Under the pieces are notes generated by a model. That model worked only from the letters and a program-made list of their open reading frames with translations. It had not been told where the DNA came from and did not search any database. DNA of 64,000 nucleotides from JAAOIF01 sp965206195 (lineage in GTDB: Bacteria > Pseudomonadota > Gammaproteobacteria > PS1 > Pseudothioglobaceae), in contig CBDBIZ010000011.1 in NCBI GenBank assembly GCA_965206195.1, positions 806,001-870,000 on the forward strand, in the 5' to 3' direction. The translations under genes were made by a program, and so were the position numbers. Below, piece after piece: positions 54,922-63,777 of this stretch. Positions within the stretch are counted from its first letter, which is position 1, and each line of letters starts with the position of its first letter.

Positions 54922-56154
54922 TTAACTAATGACCTTTTTAACGGCATTTGTAAGTTGTAATAACTCATCATTAGTGATAATAAAAGGCGGCATGGTATAG
55001 AGCAGTTTACCAAAAGGTCTGAGCCAAACGCCTTGTTCAATCAAAAAATTCTGCACAGACTCAATATCAATTTCGTTTGTCATTTCAACGATGCCAATCG
55101 CCCCTAAAATACGTACATCTGTTACGCTTTGATGTTGTTTAAGTGGGACTAATTCAGTATGAAAATGTTGCTCTATACGAGCAATGTTATCCTGCCAATC
55201 TGATGTTAGTAGTAGCTCAATACTGGCATTGGCTACAGCGCAAGCCAGCGGATTAGCCATAAAAGTTGGTCCGTGCATCAATCTGCCAACATGATTGGCA
55301 ATCTCATTCGTGGTAAGTGTTGCAGCTAGGCTCATATAGCCGCCAGTCAGTGCCTTGCCTAGACACAAAATATCAGGCTCAATATCGGCGTATTGTATCG
55401 CAAATAACTCGCCTGTCCTGCCAAAACCCGTGGCAATTTCATCAACAATCAACAATACATTATGTTGCTTGCAAAGGTGCTGTGCTTGAATTAAATATTG
55501 TGGATTGTAAATACGCATTCCACCTGCACCTTGCACCACAGGCTCTAAAATCATCGCTGCAATGCTACTTTCATGTTGTTCAAAAGTTGTTTGCAAATCC
55601 TCCAATGCTTCATCCATTGGCACCATCGATGGGCTTTTAACAAAAAATTGCGACATCAAAGATTGTGAAAATAAATGATGCATACCTATAACTGGGTCGC
55701 ATACACTCATTGCGCCAAATGTATCACCATGATAGCCACTATCAATCGTTACAAACTTATGTTTATTGGGCTGATGTTTATTATACCAATATTGCAACGC
55801 CATTTTTAGCGCCACTTCGATTGACACTGAGCCTGAATCGGCAAAGAATACTTTGGTCAAATTATCAGGTGTAATTTCTAGCAAAATCTTAGCCAAATCA
55901 ATCGCAGGTTTGTGGGTGAGTCCGCCAAACATCACGTGCGACATTGTACCAAATTGGTTTTTAAGTGCCTGATTTAACATTGGATGATTGTAACCATGAA
56001 TAGCCGACCACCATGAGCTCATACCGTCAATTACCCGCCTGCCATCTGCTAGTTGCAGACAAACCCCCTCGGCTGATTCGACTAAATGAGTGGGAATATC
56101 ATTGGGGATTTTGGCATACGGATGCCAAATATTCTGGTTATCAAACGTATTCAT
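54922..56154 (-). CDS. bioA: Adenosylmethionine-8-amino-7-oxononanoate aminotransferase
   Basis: 410 residues, class III PLP aminotransferase. IWHPYAKIPND at the N-terminus, GMSSWWSAIHGYNHP near 45, GYHGDTFGAMSVCD, LIVDEIATGFGRTGELF and the PLP lysine in LCLGKALTGGYMSL near 267 match BioA. It uses S-adenosylmethionine as amino donor in biotin synthesis; biotin serves acetyl-CoA carboxylase. No other bio gene is next to it. Confidence 0.93.
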   Translation of the reverse strand: MNTFDNQNIWHPYAKIPNDIPTHLVESAEGVCLQLADGRRVIDGMSSWWSAIHGYNHPMLNQALKNQFGTMSHVMFGGLTHKPAIDLAKILLEITPDNLTKVFFADSGSVSIEVALKMALQYWYNKHQPNKHKFVTIDSGYHGDTFGAMSVCDPVIGMHHLFSQSLMSQFFVKSPSMVPMDEALEDLQTTFEQHESSIAAMILEPVVQGAGGMRIYNPQYLIQAQHLCKQHNVLLIVDEIATGFGRTGELFAIQYADIEPDILCLGKALTGGYMSLAATLTTNEIANHVGRLMHGPTFMANPLACAVANASIELLLTSDWQDNIARIEQHFHTELVPLKQHQSVTDVRILGAIGIVEMTNEIDIESVQNFLIEQGVWLRPFGKLLYTMPPFIITNDELLQLTNAVKKVIS

Positions 56155-56177
56155 AAATATTTTTTTGATGCTAATGC

Positions 56178-56843
56178 CTATAAGTGATTTTTCAACTCAG
56201 TCATCGAATCAATCACCAAATCTGGATTAGCATCACGAATATCATCGCCATGGTTATAGCCGTACGACATACAAATAATATCAAAACCAGCCGCACGTGA
56301 TGCTTTGACATCGCTAATAGAATCGCCCAACATCAATGAATCTTTTGGTTCAATTCCAAAAAATTTTGCTGCGTGAAGCAGTGGCAATGGGTCTGGTTTT
56401 TTTCGTTTTAATGTATCGCCAGAGACAACAATGCTAAAATCATTAAAAATACCCAAATCTTTTAAAATCGGCAAAGTAAATTGCTCGGCTTTGTTAGTCA
56501 CGCAGCCTAATACATAACCGCATGATTGCATATAATCCAACCCCTGCCTCACGCCTTGATATAACGATGAGCGTTTTGAAGTATTTTCAGCGTATAAATC
56601 CAAAAAAATCGGATATGCTTGGTCAAAATCAGTCTGATCAACACTACCTTCTAACTCACCTGTCAGGCTACGTTCGACTAATTTCTCCACACCGTTGCCT
56701 ACCCAATGGCGCACTTTGGCTTTACTCCAAGTGTTCCTATTTAGTGCTTTCATGGTTTCATTCACGCAATAAGCTAGGTCTGGCACACTATCAACCAAAG
56801 TGCCATCCACATCAATCATAATTAGTTTTGGGTTAAAATTCAT
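56178..56843 (-). CDS. gph: Phosphoglycolate phosphatase
   Basis: 221 residues, HAD family: motif I MIDVDGTLVDSVPDL at 9-23, motif II near VLGCVTNKAE, motif III KRKKPDP and motif IV MLGDSISDVKASRAAG. In autotrophs Gph removes 2-phosphoglycolate made by the oxygenase side reaction of RuBisCO, which fits this organism. It ends 23 bp before bioA and is divergent from proC. Confidence 0.9.
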   Translation of the reverse strand: MNFNPKLIMIDVDGTLVDSVPDLAYCVNETMKALNRNTWSKAKVRHWVGNGVEKLVERSLTGELEGSVDQTDFDQAYPIFLDLYAENTSKRSSLYQGVRQGLDYMQSCGYVLGCVTNKAEQFTLPILKDLGIFNDFSIVVSGDTLKRKKPDPLPLLHAAKFFGIEPKDSLMLGDSISDVKASRAAGFDIICMSYGYNHGDDIRDANPDLVIDSMTELKNHL

Positions 56844-56875
56844 TTTTACTGTTCCTTAAATTTGGAAAATTCTAT

Positions 56876-57709
56876 ATGCAAACAATTGGTCTTATCGGTG
56901 CTGGAAATATGGCATACAGCATTATTTCTGGGTTAATCAACAATAGTTATGATAAAAATTTCATCAAAATCAGTGATGCTAACACGGTGTTATTATCCCA
57001 AAGAAAAACTGAGTTTGATGTGGAAATTTTTGAGAATAACATCGCTCTTGTGCAGGCTTGTGATACTATACTGATTGCGGTTAAACCTCAAGTGCTGCCT
57101 GAGGTTTGCAGGGAGGTAGGGTCTCATTTAGGTCATAATCCACTTATTATTTCGGTTGTGGCGGGTGCTAAAACAACCGATATTAACCATTGGTTAGGGC
57201 AAGATTGCGCCATTGTACGCACCATGCCTAATACCCCGGCACTATTTAATCAAGCTATTACCGGTGCTTTTGCTAATAAGCAGGTTGACATGAAGCAAAA
57301 ATCACACTCAGATACTATCTTAAAAACTATAGGTAAGTGCGTTTGGGTAGCTGATGAAAACTTGATTGATGTGGTTACAGCAGTTTCTGGTAGTGGTCCA
57401 GCTTACTTTTTTTTACTGATAGAATCAATGACTAAGGCAGGTGTTGCTATGGGTTTAGAGCAATCAATAGCTGAGCAACTCAGTATCCAAACTGCCTTAG
57501 GTAGTGCTGTTATGGTAAGTCAATCAAGCGATTCACCTGAGTTATTGCGCATTAAAGTTAGCTCACCAAATGGCACCACACAAGCAGCAATTGAGTCTTT
57601 TCAATCTCAAAACTTTGAGGCAATTGTTAACCAGGCAATGCAATGCGCTTTTGAGCGAGCAAAAAAAATAAGTATGGAAATGGGCGTAGAATCAGACAAT
57701 GCTAAATAA
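56876..57709 (+). CDS. proC: Pyrroline-5-carboxylate reductase
   Basis: 277 residues. NAD(P)-binding IGLIGAGNMAYSII at 3-16; AVKPQVLPEV, IVRTMPNTPALFNQ and the signature TAVSGSGPAYFFLLIESMTKAGVAMGL-type segment near 165-190. It performs the last step of proline synthesis. The end overlaps the next gene by 11 bp, which suggests coupling. Confidence 0.95.
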   Translation: MQTIGLIGAGNMAYSIISGLINNSYDKNFIKISDANTVLLSQRKTEFDVEIFENNIALVQACDTILIAVKPQVLPEVCREVGSHLGHNPLIISVVAGAKTTDINHWLGQDCAIVRTMPNTPALFNQAITGAFANKQVDMKQKSHSDTILKTIGKCVWVADENLIDVVTAVSGSGPAYFFLLIESMTKAGVAMGLEQSIAEQLSIQTALGSAVMVSQSSDSPELLRIKVSSPNGTTQAAIESFQSQNFEAIVNQAMQCAFERAKKISMEMGVESDNAK

Positions 57710-58112
57710 TTCTGCTAGACTTAGTATCCAAATTCAAGCGTCAAAAGCCCACTTAATACTTAGCATGATGGTTTATTTGTTCAGCAGCTTTTGTGCCTGG
57801 TATTATTTTTACCAGTTTGAGTTGAGTGTCGCCATTCATATCGGCTTATCAATTTGGCTGTATAGCTATTTGTCAAACAAGGTGCTACTCACCAGTGCCG
57901 ATGCTATTCATAGCATTACTTTGGATGAAAACCATATTTTAATTCAAAAAAATAACCAATCGAGTGCGCAATATTCTAAATTTTATCCAGCATACCAATC
58001 TCGATTTTTGGTGATAATCACTACCGCTAAAGAGTCGGTTGTTATTTTTAAAGACAGTATAGACTCTCATTCATTTTCAACACTTAATAGATTGCTCAAT
58101 GCTAACACCTGA
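57699..58112 (+). CDS. YgfX-like small membrane protein
   Basis: 137 residues: two adjacent hydrophobic helices (about 19-55) and a soluble C-terminal part with strands (SITLDENHILIQ, SRFLVIITTAKESVVIFKDSI). The layout matches YgfX/CptA-type proteins, membrane proteins linked to cell division inhibition in E. coli and to FAD assembly partners; the assignment rests on topology and weak sequence likeness. It overlaps proC by 11 bp and dsrS by 14 bp. Confidence 0.55.
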   Translation: MLNNSARLSIQIQASKAHLILSMMVYLFSSFCAWYYFYQFELSVAIHIGLSIWLYSYLSNKVLLTSADAIHSITLDENHILIQKNNQSSAQYSKFYPAYQSRFLVIITTAKESVVIFKDSIDSHSFSTLNRLLNANT

Positions 58113-59139
58113 AGACACGCTACGGCTCAATGTAATGGTTTCCACCTGTATTGCGATTCGTATTGATGTTTATAAATTGGTGGTGATTGGGCTGAACAAA
58201 AATAAAAAAGAACAAGTCATTAATCTTAATCCAAATATTGACAGCGGTAAATACATTCAAGCAGTGCAAAAATTACTGGTTAACAAAGTGCTTGGTTCTA
58301 TGGGTGGCTATCCTTCGTATTTAAAGCGTTGGTCAAGAATGGGACAAGTTGGTTCGGCTAATTTGAGGTCGTTATTAAAAATTGGCAATATTGAGGCAGT
58401 GGTTGCTGTTGCTAATTCTCAGCATTTAGACACAGATGTGTTAGACCTAGTTTGGTGGTGTGCGATCAATACTGACCAACAAGCTGAAATTGGGCGATTT
58501 TTGCTGACCCGTAGCTTTGTTGTTGAGCATCCTATTGGTGTTGAAATTGCTAATTACTTACTAGAGTTTCTACCCTTTACTGATGACACCACACAACTCA
58601 TTGATACCACCAATTTACTCTTACAAGGCAATCTTATCAGCCAGGAGGCAAAGTCTAGATTGTGGCAGCAAGGACAAAGAAAAACTGCTTTTTTGGTTGG
58701 CTTTATTGAACGATTACAAAACAACTTGCCCAATACCGATAACACTATTGCTATTGATTCCAATATTAAAGAGCTGGCGTGTGTCAATAGCGAACAAGGG
58801 CAAATACTATTAAAAACCATCGCCCACATTTTGCAAAAAATTAACCAAGAGCACGTTTTGTATCGTACCTTAGAAGTTTTGGGTGGTTATCTGTCGCATC
58901 CGATGATTCAACCTTTAACTGACATTGAGCAATGTCAAATTCAGGCTCAAGCAGTATCGGATAAATTAGGACTAGATAATGAAAAGATCAAAGCTCGATT
59001 ATTACTCGCTGGCGTGAGTGAGCAACTTGCAGTTAGTACCGTCTCTGCCCACAGTTTAGCAGGCTCTGCTATTCGCAAAAAATTGGTTGATGTTCTAAGT
59101 CCTGTCCAGTTCGCATTAAAGCTCTTAACCGCCCCATAA
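58099..59139 (+). CDS. dsrS: DsrS-like sulfur-metabolism protein
   Basis: 346 residues, soluble, mainly helical. The N-terminus TPEDTLRLNVMVSTCIAIRID, VNKVLGSMGGYPSYLKRWSRMGQ and the passages LLKIGNIEAVVAVANS and LDLVWWCAIN match, by recollection, DsrS of purple sulfur bacteria, a cytoplasmic protein encoded with the dsr genes and thought to act in control of Dsr protein levels. Here it stands away from any dsr gene, in a proC-ygfX-dsrS unit. It is convergent with rsmE and overlaps its end by 15 bp. Confidence 0.7.
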   Translation: MLTPEDTLRLNVMVSTCIAIRIDVYKLVVIGLNKNKKEQVINLNPNIDSGKYIQAVQKLLVNKVLGSMGGYPSYLKRWSRMGQVGSANLRSLLKIGNIEAVVAVANSQHLDTDVLDLVWWCAINTDQQAEIGRFLLTRSFVVEHPIGVEIANYLLEFLPFTDDTTQLIDTTNLLLQGNLISQEAKSRLWQQGQRKTAFLVGFIERLQNNLPNTDNTIAIDSNIKELACVNSEQGQILLKTIAHILQKINQEHVLYRTLEVLGGYLSHPMIQPLTDIEQCQIQAQAVSDKLGLDNEKIKARLLLAGVSEQLAVSTVSAHSLAGSAIRKKLVDVLSPVQFALKLLTAP

Positions 59140-59841
59140 CAACTGCATATTGGCAATAGCAGCGAGTGAGGCAGTTTCTACCCTTAACACACGCACACCT
59201 AATAATAACGATTGATAACCCGCACTAGTTGCTTGGTTAATTTCAGCTTCAGTTAACCCACCTTCTGGGCCAATTAAAAGCAATGCTTGACTGAGTGGAT
59301 TGAGCTCTAACAAGCCTAATTTTGCGCGGTGATGCAAGACAAAACTATTACTATTTGGTTGTTGCAGTAATGTGTCTATATTAATCGGGCTAGTAACTTC
59401 TGGCACGATTGAACGGCCTGATTGTTCACAGGCGCTAATCACGATTTTTTGCCAATGCGCTATGCGTTTTTTAAGCCTATCACCTGTAATTTTAACCACA
59501 CAACGCTCAGTTAAAATCGGCATAATTTTATTCACCCCCAATTCAACGGCTTTTTGTATAATAAAATCCATTTTTTCACCTTTAACAATGCTTTGTGCTA
59601 GGACTAGATTGAGTGTTGACTCAGATGAATTGTGCGTTTTGGCTGATATTTTGACCACACAGTGCTTTCTTGCCGTTAATATATTAGCTGTGTAATCCAT
59701 ACCATCACCGTTAAATAAAATAATATTTTGTCCTGTCGGAAAACGCAACACCTTAATTAAATGATGCGTGGCATAATCATCCAGTGTCAATTCAGCGTTA
59801 ATATCAAGCGTGGTGTTTTGGTACAGACGAATGAACTTCAT
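59125..59841 (-). CDS. rsmE: 16S rRNA (uracil-1498-N3)-methyltransferase
   Basis: 238 residues from ATG 59841 (MKFIRLY, the family start); a longer open frame upstream would run into pepP and is not used. SPOUT-fold motifs: HHLIKVLRFPTGQNI near 20-35, LLIGPEGGLTEAEINQA near 195 and LGVRVLRVETASLAAI at the knot. It methylates U1498 of 16S rRNA. It is divergent from pepP with 34 bp between. Confidence 0.93.
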   Translation of the reverse strand: MKFIRLYQNTTLDINAELTLDDYATHHLIKVLRFPTGQNIILFNGDGMDYTANILTARKHCVVKISAKTHNSSESTLNLVLAQSIVKGEKMDFIIQKAVELGVNKIMPILTERCVVKITGDRLKKRIAHWQKIVISACEQSGRSIVPEVTSPINIDTLLQQPNSNSFVLHHRAKLGLLELNPLSQALLLIGPEGGLTEAEINQATSAGYQSLLLGVRVLRVETASLAAIANMQLLWGG

Positions 59842-59875
59842 AGTATCTTTACGCATTGGTAAAATAACTATCCAA

Positions 59876-61093
59876 ATGATACATAAAAAAAGACGAGAAA
59901 CGTTATTAAACCAACTGCCTGATGGTGCTATGGTGATTATCAGTACCAATCCTGAGCAATTGCGTAGTGGGGATGTGCATTATCCGTATCGTGCACAAAG
60001 TGATTTTTGGTATTTAACAGGCTTTACTGAGCCTGAAGCGGTGGCGGTTTTTTCAAAAAATAACGACACTATTTTTCTACGAGAAAAGGACCCTGCACGC
60101 GCAATTTGGGACGGTGAACGCTTAGGGGTTAAAGCAGCAGTGCAAACCTTAAAAACTGATAACGCTCAGCCAATTGAGCAACTAAAAACCCTATTACCAA
60201 AACTAATAGCTAATGCTGAGCAAGTGTATTATGATTTTAAGCCTTGTGTATTAGATAATGAGATTATTACCTTATTAAAAACATCACAACCCCAATCTCT
60301 ATTGCCTTATTTGCATGAAATGCGCCTAATTAAAGACGCTGAAGAAATTAAACTGATGCAACAAGCAGCGGATATATCTGTGGTTGCACACACATTGGCG
60401 ATGCAACAGACCCAAGCAGGCTTATTTGAATATGAAGTTGCCAGCGTGTTTGACGCCCACTTTAGAAAACATAATGCTGAGCATGCTTATACGCCAATTG
60501 TGGCAGGCGGTGAAAACGCCTGTGTGCTACATTATATTAAAAATAACCAACCCTTAAACGATGGCAATCTTTTACTGATTGATGCAGGTTGTGAAGTACA
60601 AGGCTATGCCTCAGATATTACTCGAACTTTTCCAATTAATGGTAAATTTAGCCCAGTACAAGCACAAATTTATCAAATTGTATTAGATGCACAGTACGCC
60701 GCTATTGCCGTTATTCGCCCAGGTGAGTTGGTAACCAAACCAAACCAAATTGCCACTAATATCATTCGTCAGGGTTTAATTGAGTTGGGTATTTTGCAAA
60801 ACAATGGCGATTTGTCTGAATTTTATATGCATGGTACTGGGCATTGGCTGGGGCTAGATGTGCATGATGTTGGCAGTTATCAACAAAATGACAAGCCACG
60901 TCAATTTGAAGCGGGTATGGTAAGCACAGTTGAACCTGGTATTTATATTCGTAAAGATGATAAAATCAACCCTATTTATTGGAACATTGGGATTCGCATT
61001 GAAGACGATGTTTTAGTCACAACAACTGGCAATCGCGTTTTAACCTCAGTGCTGGTTAAAGAAATTAACGATATAGAAGCATTAATGAAATGA
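59876..61093 (+). CDS. pepP: Xaa-Pro aminopeptidase
   Basis: 405 residues from ATG 59876 (MIHKKRRETLL); the open frame extends upstream but would overlap rsmE. N-terminal domain with RSGDVHYPYRAQSDFWYLTG; the catalytic pita-bread domain has the metal ligands in LLIDAGCEVQGYASDITRTF, HGTGHWLGLDVHDVG, STVEPGIYI and IGIRIEDDVLV. It cleaves N-terminal residues before proline. It overlaps trpD by 4 bp. Confidence 0.93.
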   Translation: MIHKKRRETLLNQLPDGAMVIISTNPEQLRSGDVHYPYRAQSDFWYLTGFTEPEAVAVFSKNNDTIFLREKDPARAIWDGERLGVKAAVQTLKTDNAQPIEQLKTLLPKLIANAEQVYYDFKPCVLDNEIITLLKTSQPQSLLPYLHEMRLIKDAEEIKLMQQAADISVVAHTLAMQQTQAGLFEYEVASVFDAHFRKHNAEHAYTPIVAGGENACVLHYIKNNQPLNDGNLLLIDAGCEVQGYASDITRTFPINGKFSPVQAQIYQIVLDAQYAAIAVIRPGELVTKPNQIATNIIRQGLIELGILQNNGDLSEFYMHGTGHWLGLDVHDVGSYQQNDKPRQFEAGMVSTVEPGIYIRKDDKINPIYWNIGIRIEDDVLVTTTGNRVLTSVLVKEINDIEALMK

Positions 61094-62109
61094 ACATACA
61101 AAACGCTATTAAGGCAGTAATCAAAGGACAGAATTTAACCCAAGTGCAGATGTATGCGGTGATGAATGACATCATGAATGGCAAAGCCACTGATGCCCAA
61201 ATTGGTGGTTTTTTAGTCGGTTTGTCAATTAAAGGCGAAACAGTTGAAGAAATTAGTGCTGCGGCTAACGTGATGCGCTCTTTAGTAACTGGAGTGCAAA
61301 TTCACCACCCAAAATATTTGGTTGATACTTGTGGCACAGGCGGTGATAGCTCTAGTTTATTTAATGTCTCAACGGCTTGTTGTTTTGTCGTTGCCAGTGC
61401 TGGTGGGCAAGTTGCTAAACACGGCAATCGTTCTATCTCTTCTAAATCAGGCAGTGCTGATGTGTTAGAAGTCGCCGGTGTTAACCTTGAAATGAATCCA
61501 GAGAAAATTGGCAAATGTGTTGAAAAAATTGGGGTTGGTTTTATGTTTGCACCCTTACATCACTCTGCCATGAAACACGCTATTGGCGCAAGAAAAGACT
61601 TAGCGGTTCGTACTATTTTTAACTTACTCGGTCCACTCACTAACCCAGCCAAAGCACCCAATCAAGTCATGGGCGTGTACAGTAAAGCCTTGGTTGAACC
61701 GATTGCCAATGTACTAAAAAACTTAGACTCTAGGCACGTGATGGTCGTGCATTCTAACGATGGATTGGACGAAATATCCATTGCAGATGACACGCTTGTG
61801 GCGGAGTTAAAAAACGATAAAATCAGCACTTATACCATCAATCCAAAAGATTTTGGCTTGCCACTAGGCAATCTTGCTGATATTACAGCGGATAATGCTG
61901 AGTGCTCGTTAAAACTCATTCAGCAAGCCCTAGACGGCAAAGCAGGTGCGGCGAAAAATATCATTGCGTTAAATGCGGGCGCAGCCATTTATGTCGCTGG
62001 CATTAACGATTCGTTGCAAGAAGGGGTAAACACTGCTATTAAAATTTTAGACAGTGGAGCCGCCCATCAAAAACTCGATGATTTTGTTAAAGAAAGCACA
62101 GGTTGTTAA
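61090..62109 (+). CDS. trpD: Anthranilate phosphoribosyltransferase
   Basis: 339 residues. PRPP and anthranilate site DTCGTGGDSSSLFNVST near 79-95, KHGNRSISSKSGSADVLE, and NLLGPLTNPAKAPNQVMGVY. It performs the second step of tryptophan synthesis. Overlaps pepP by 4 bp; other trp genes are not nearby. Confidence 0.95.
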   Translation: MNIQNAIKAVIKGQNLTQVQMYAVMNDIMNGKATDAQIGGFLVGLSIKGETVEEISAAANVMRSLVTGVQIHHPKYLVDTCGTGGDSSSLFNVSTACCFVVASAGGQVAKHGNRSISSKSGSADVLEVAGVNLEMNPEKIGKCVEKIGVGFMFAPLHHSAMKHAIGARKDLAVRTIFNLLGPLTNPAKAPNQVMGVYSKALVEPIANVLKNLDSRHVMVVHSNDGLDEISIADDTLVAELKNDKISTYTINPKDFGLPLGNLADITADNAECSLKLIQQALDGKAGAAKNIIALNAGAAIYVAGINDSLQEGVNTAIKILDSGAAHQKLDDFVKESTGC

Positions 62110-62111
62110 TT

Positions 62112-62654
62112 ATGAATAAAGCAACTAACCTAGTTTGGATTGATTTAGAAATGACAGGGCTGTTACCTGAAAAAGATGTCATTATTGAAATTGCCACCAT
62201 TGTAACTGATGCACACCTCAATATACTAGCAGAAGGCCCCTCACTTGCCATCCATCAAAGTAGCGAGATATTAGCAGGGATGGATGAGTGGAATACGCAG
62301 CATCATACCAATTCTGGCTTGATAGAACGCGTTAAGCAAAGCAACGTCTCCATTCAACAAGCGCAGCAACAAACGCTAGATTTTTTGCAACAATACGTTG
62401 ATACTGGCACCTCGCCAATGTGTGGCAATACTGTTTGTCAAGACAGGCGTTTTTTGTACAACTATATGCTCAAGTTAGAGCAATTCTTCCATTATCGACA
62501 CATTGATGTATCAACTTTGAAGGAGTTAGTGATACGCTGGAATCCTGAAAAAAAAATGATGCGAGAGAAAGAGTCTCAACATTTGGCATTGGCAGATATT
62601 CGCGATTCAATTGATGAACTAAAATATTATCGGCAAGTTTTTATTAATGTCTAA
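62112..62654 (+). CDS. orn: Oligoribonuclease
   Basis: 180 residues from ATG 62112 (TTG at 62103 is possible). DEDDh exonuclease: LVWIDLEMTGL with Asp/Glu, CGNTVCQDRRFLYNYM and the final HLALADIRDSIDELKYYR with His and Asp. It degrades short RNAs to mononucleotides and is usually essential. It overlaps ispE by 8 bp. Confidence 0.95.
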   Translation: MNKATNLVWIDLEMTGLLPEKDVIIEIATIVTDAHLNILAEGPSLAIHQSSEILAGMDEWNTQHHTNSGLIERVKQSNVSIQQAQQQTLDFLQQYVDTGTSPMCGNTVCQDRRFLYNYMLKLEQFFHYRHIDVSTLKELVIRWNPEKKMMREKESQHLALADIRDSIDELKYYRQVFINV

Positions 62655-63489
62655 AATTTGGTATTCACCAGCAAAAATCAACCTATTTTTGCACATCAAC
62701 TCTAAACGAGAAGATGGCTATCACAATCTACAAACCATTTTTCAATTGCTTGATTATCACGATGAACTGAGTTTTAAACTAAGACAAGACGGTGTTATTC
62801 GGCGCGTAAGTGGCAACGACGAAGTGGTAAAGGCAAGTGATTTGATTATTAAAGCCGCAACAGCATTACAAAATGCAACAGGCACAAATTTAGGTGCAGA
62901 TATTTCCATTATTAAAAACATTCCCACAGGTGGCGGTCTTGGCGGCGGCAGTTCCAATGCTGCCACTACACTAATTGCGCTAAATCAATTGTGGAAAACA
63001 CAATATTCAACACAACAATTGGCAAAAATAGGTTTGTCATTAGGTGCGGATGTGCCAATTTTTGTTGCAGGATGCAGTGCTTGGGCACAAGGTATAGGGG
63101 AAATACTTATCCCAATGACATTACCAGAACATTATTTTTTAGTGGTTTCAATTAACCAGCATGTTTCCACTCAACAAATTTTCTCACATAAAGCATTGAC
63201 ACTGACTCCGAGAATAGGGAAAATGGCGGACTTCTCAGCGCTAATCAACCCACACAATGATTGTCTTGAGGCGGCTATAGAATTAGAAATAGCAATATCA
63301 GAAGCGTTAAAGTTTCTGGCTTCAACTGCAAATTATTGTTATCAGCCGAGAATGACAGGCACAGGAAGTTGTGTTTTTGTGGAGTTTGAATATGAGAGAG
63401 ATGCGCTGGTAGCATTGAAAAAAGTACCAAAAAAATGGTCAGGGTTTGTCGCAAAAGCACTCAACACCTCGCCAATCTGTTCTGCCTAA
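62647..63489 (+). CDS. ispE: 4-diphosphocytidyl-2-C-methyl-D-erythritol kinase
   Basis: 280 residues, GHMP kinase. SPAKINLFLHINSKREDGYH at 7-26 and the ATP loop IPTGGGLGGGSSNAATTLIA near 96-115; MTGTGSCVFVEF near the C-terminus. Non-mevalonate isoprenoid synthesis. Followed by tRNA-Gln and prs, the usual order in gammaproteobacteria. It overlaps orn by 8 bp. Confidence 0.95.
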   Translation: MSKIWYSPAKINLFLHINSKREDGYHNLQTIFQLLDYHDELSFKLRQDGVIRRVSGNDEVVKASDLIIKAATALQNATGTNLGADISIIKNIPTGGGLGGGSSNAATTLIALNQLWKTQYSTQQLAKIGLSLGADVPIFVAGCSAWAQGIGEILIPMTLPEHYFLVVSINQHVSTQQIFSHKALTLTPRIGKMADFSALINPHNDCLEAAIELEIAISEALKFLASTANYCYQPRMTGTGSCVFVEFEYERDALVALKKVPKKWSGFVAKALNTSPICSA

Positions 63490-63512
63490 TAATCAAGGTA
63501 GTACGTCTTAAT

Positions 63513-63587
63513 TGGGCTGTCGCCAAGCGGTAAGGCAACGGGTTTTGATCCCGTCATGCGCAGGTTCAAATCCTGCCAGCCCAGCCA
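63513..63587 (+). tRNA. tRNA-Gln (anticodon TTG)
   Basis: A full cloverleaf: acceptor TGGGCTG pairs with CAGCCCA, anticodon stem ACGGG/CCCGT around TTTTGAT with anticodon TTG, T stem GCAGG/CCTGC around TTCAAAT. The discriminator base is G and CCA is encoded at 63585-63587. It lies between ispE and prs, a conserved position for tRNA-Gln. Confidence 0.97.
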
Positions 63588-63600
63588 GATTTCTTTCTTT

Positions 63601-63616
63601 TTACACAAAGGTCTCA
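63601..63616 (-). repeat. GAGACCTTTG-type dispersed repeat, copy 3
   Basis: On the minus strand TGAGACCTTTGTGTAA, identical over 16 bases to 34513-34528. It lies just after tRNA-Gln, a typical landing place for mobile elements. Confidence 0.5.
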
Positions 63617-63777
63617 CTATTATATTTATAAAATTCGTCTTAAAAATGAAATTAAAATACGCTTGTTTAAAGAAAGTACTTGCATAAAAAAGACCCAACT
63701 CTTTCTGCTTGAATTTAAAACAATATCCAATCAACCGTTGTATAATTCATCCAATTGATACACCCTTATACAAACTT

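Noticed and set aside
59842..59949. Longer N-terminus for rsmE
   Set aside because: It would overlap pepP and place about 36 unrelated residues before the family start MKFIRLY.
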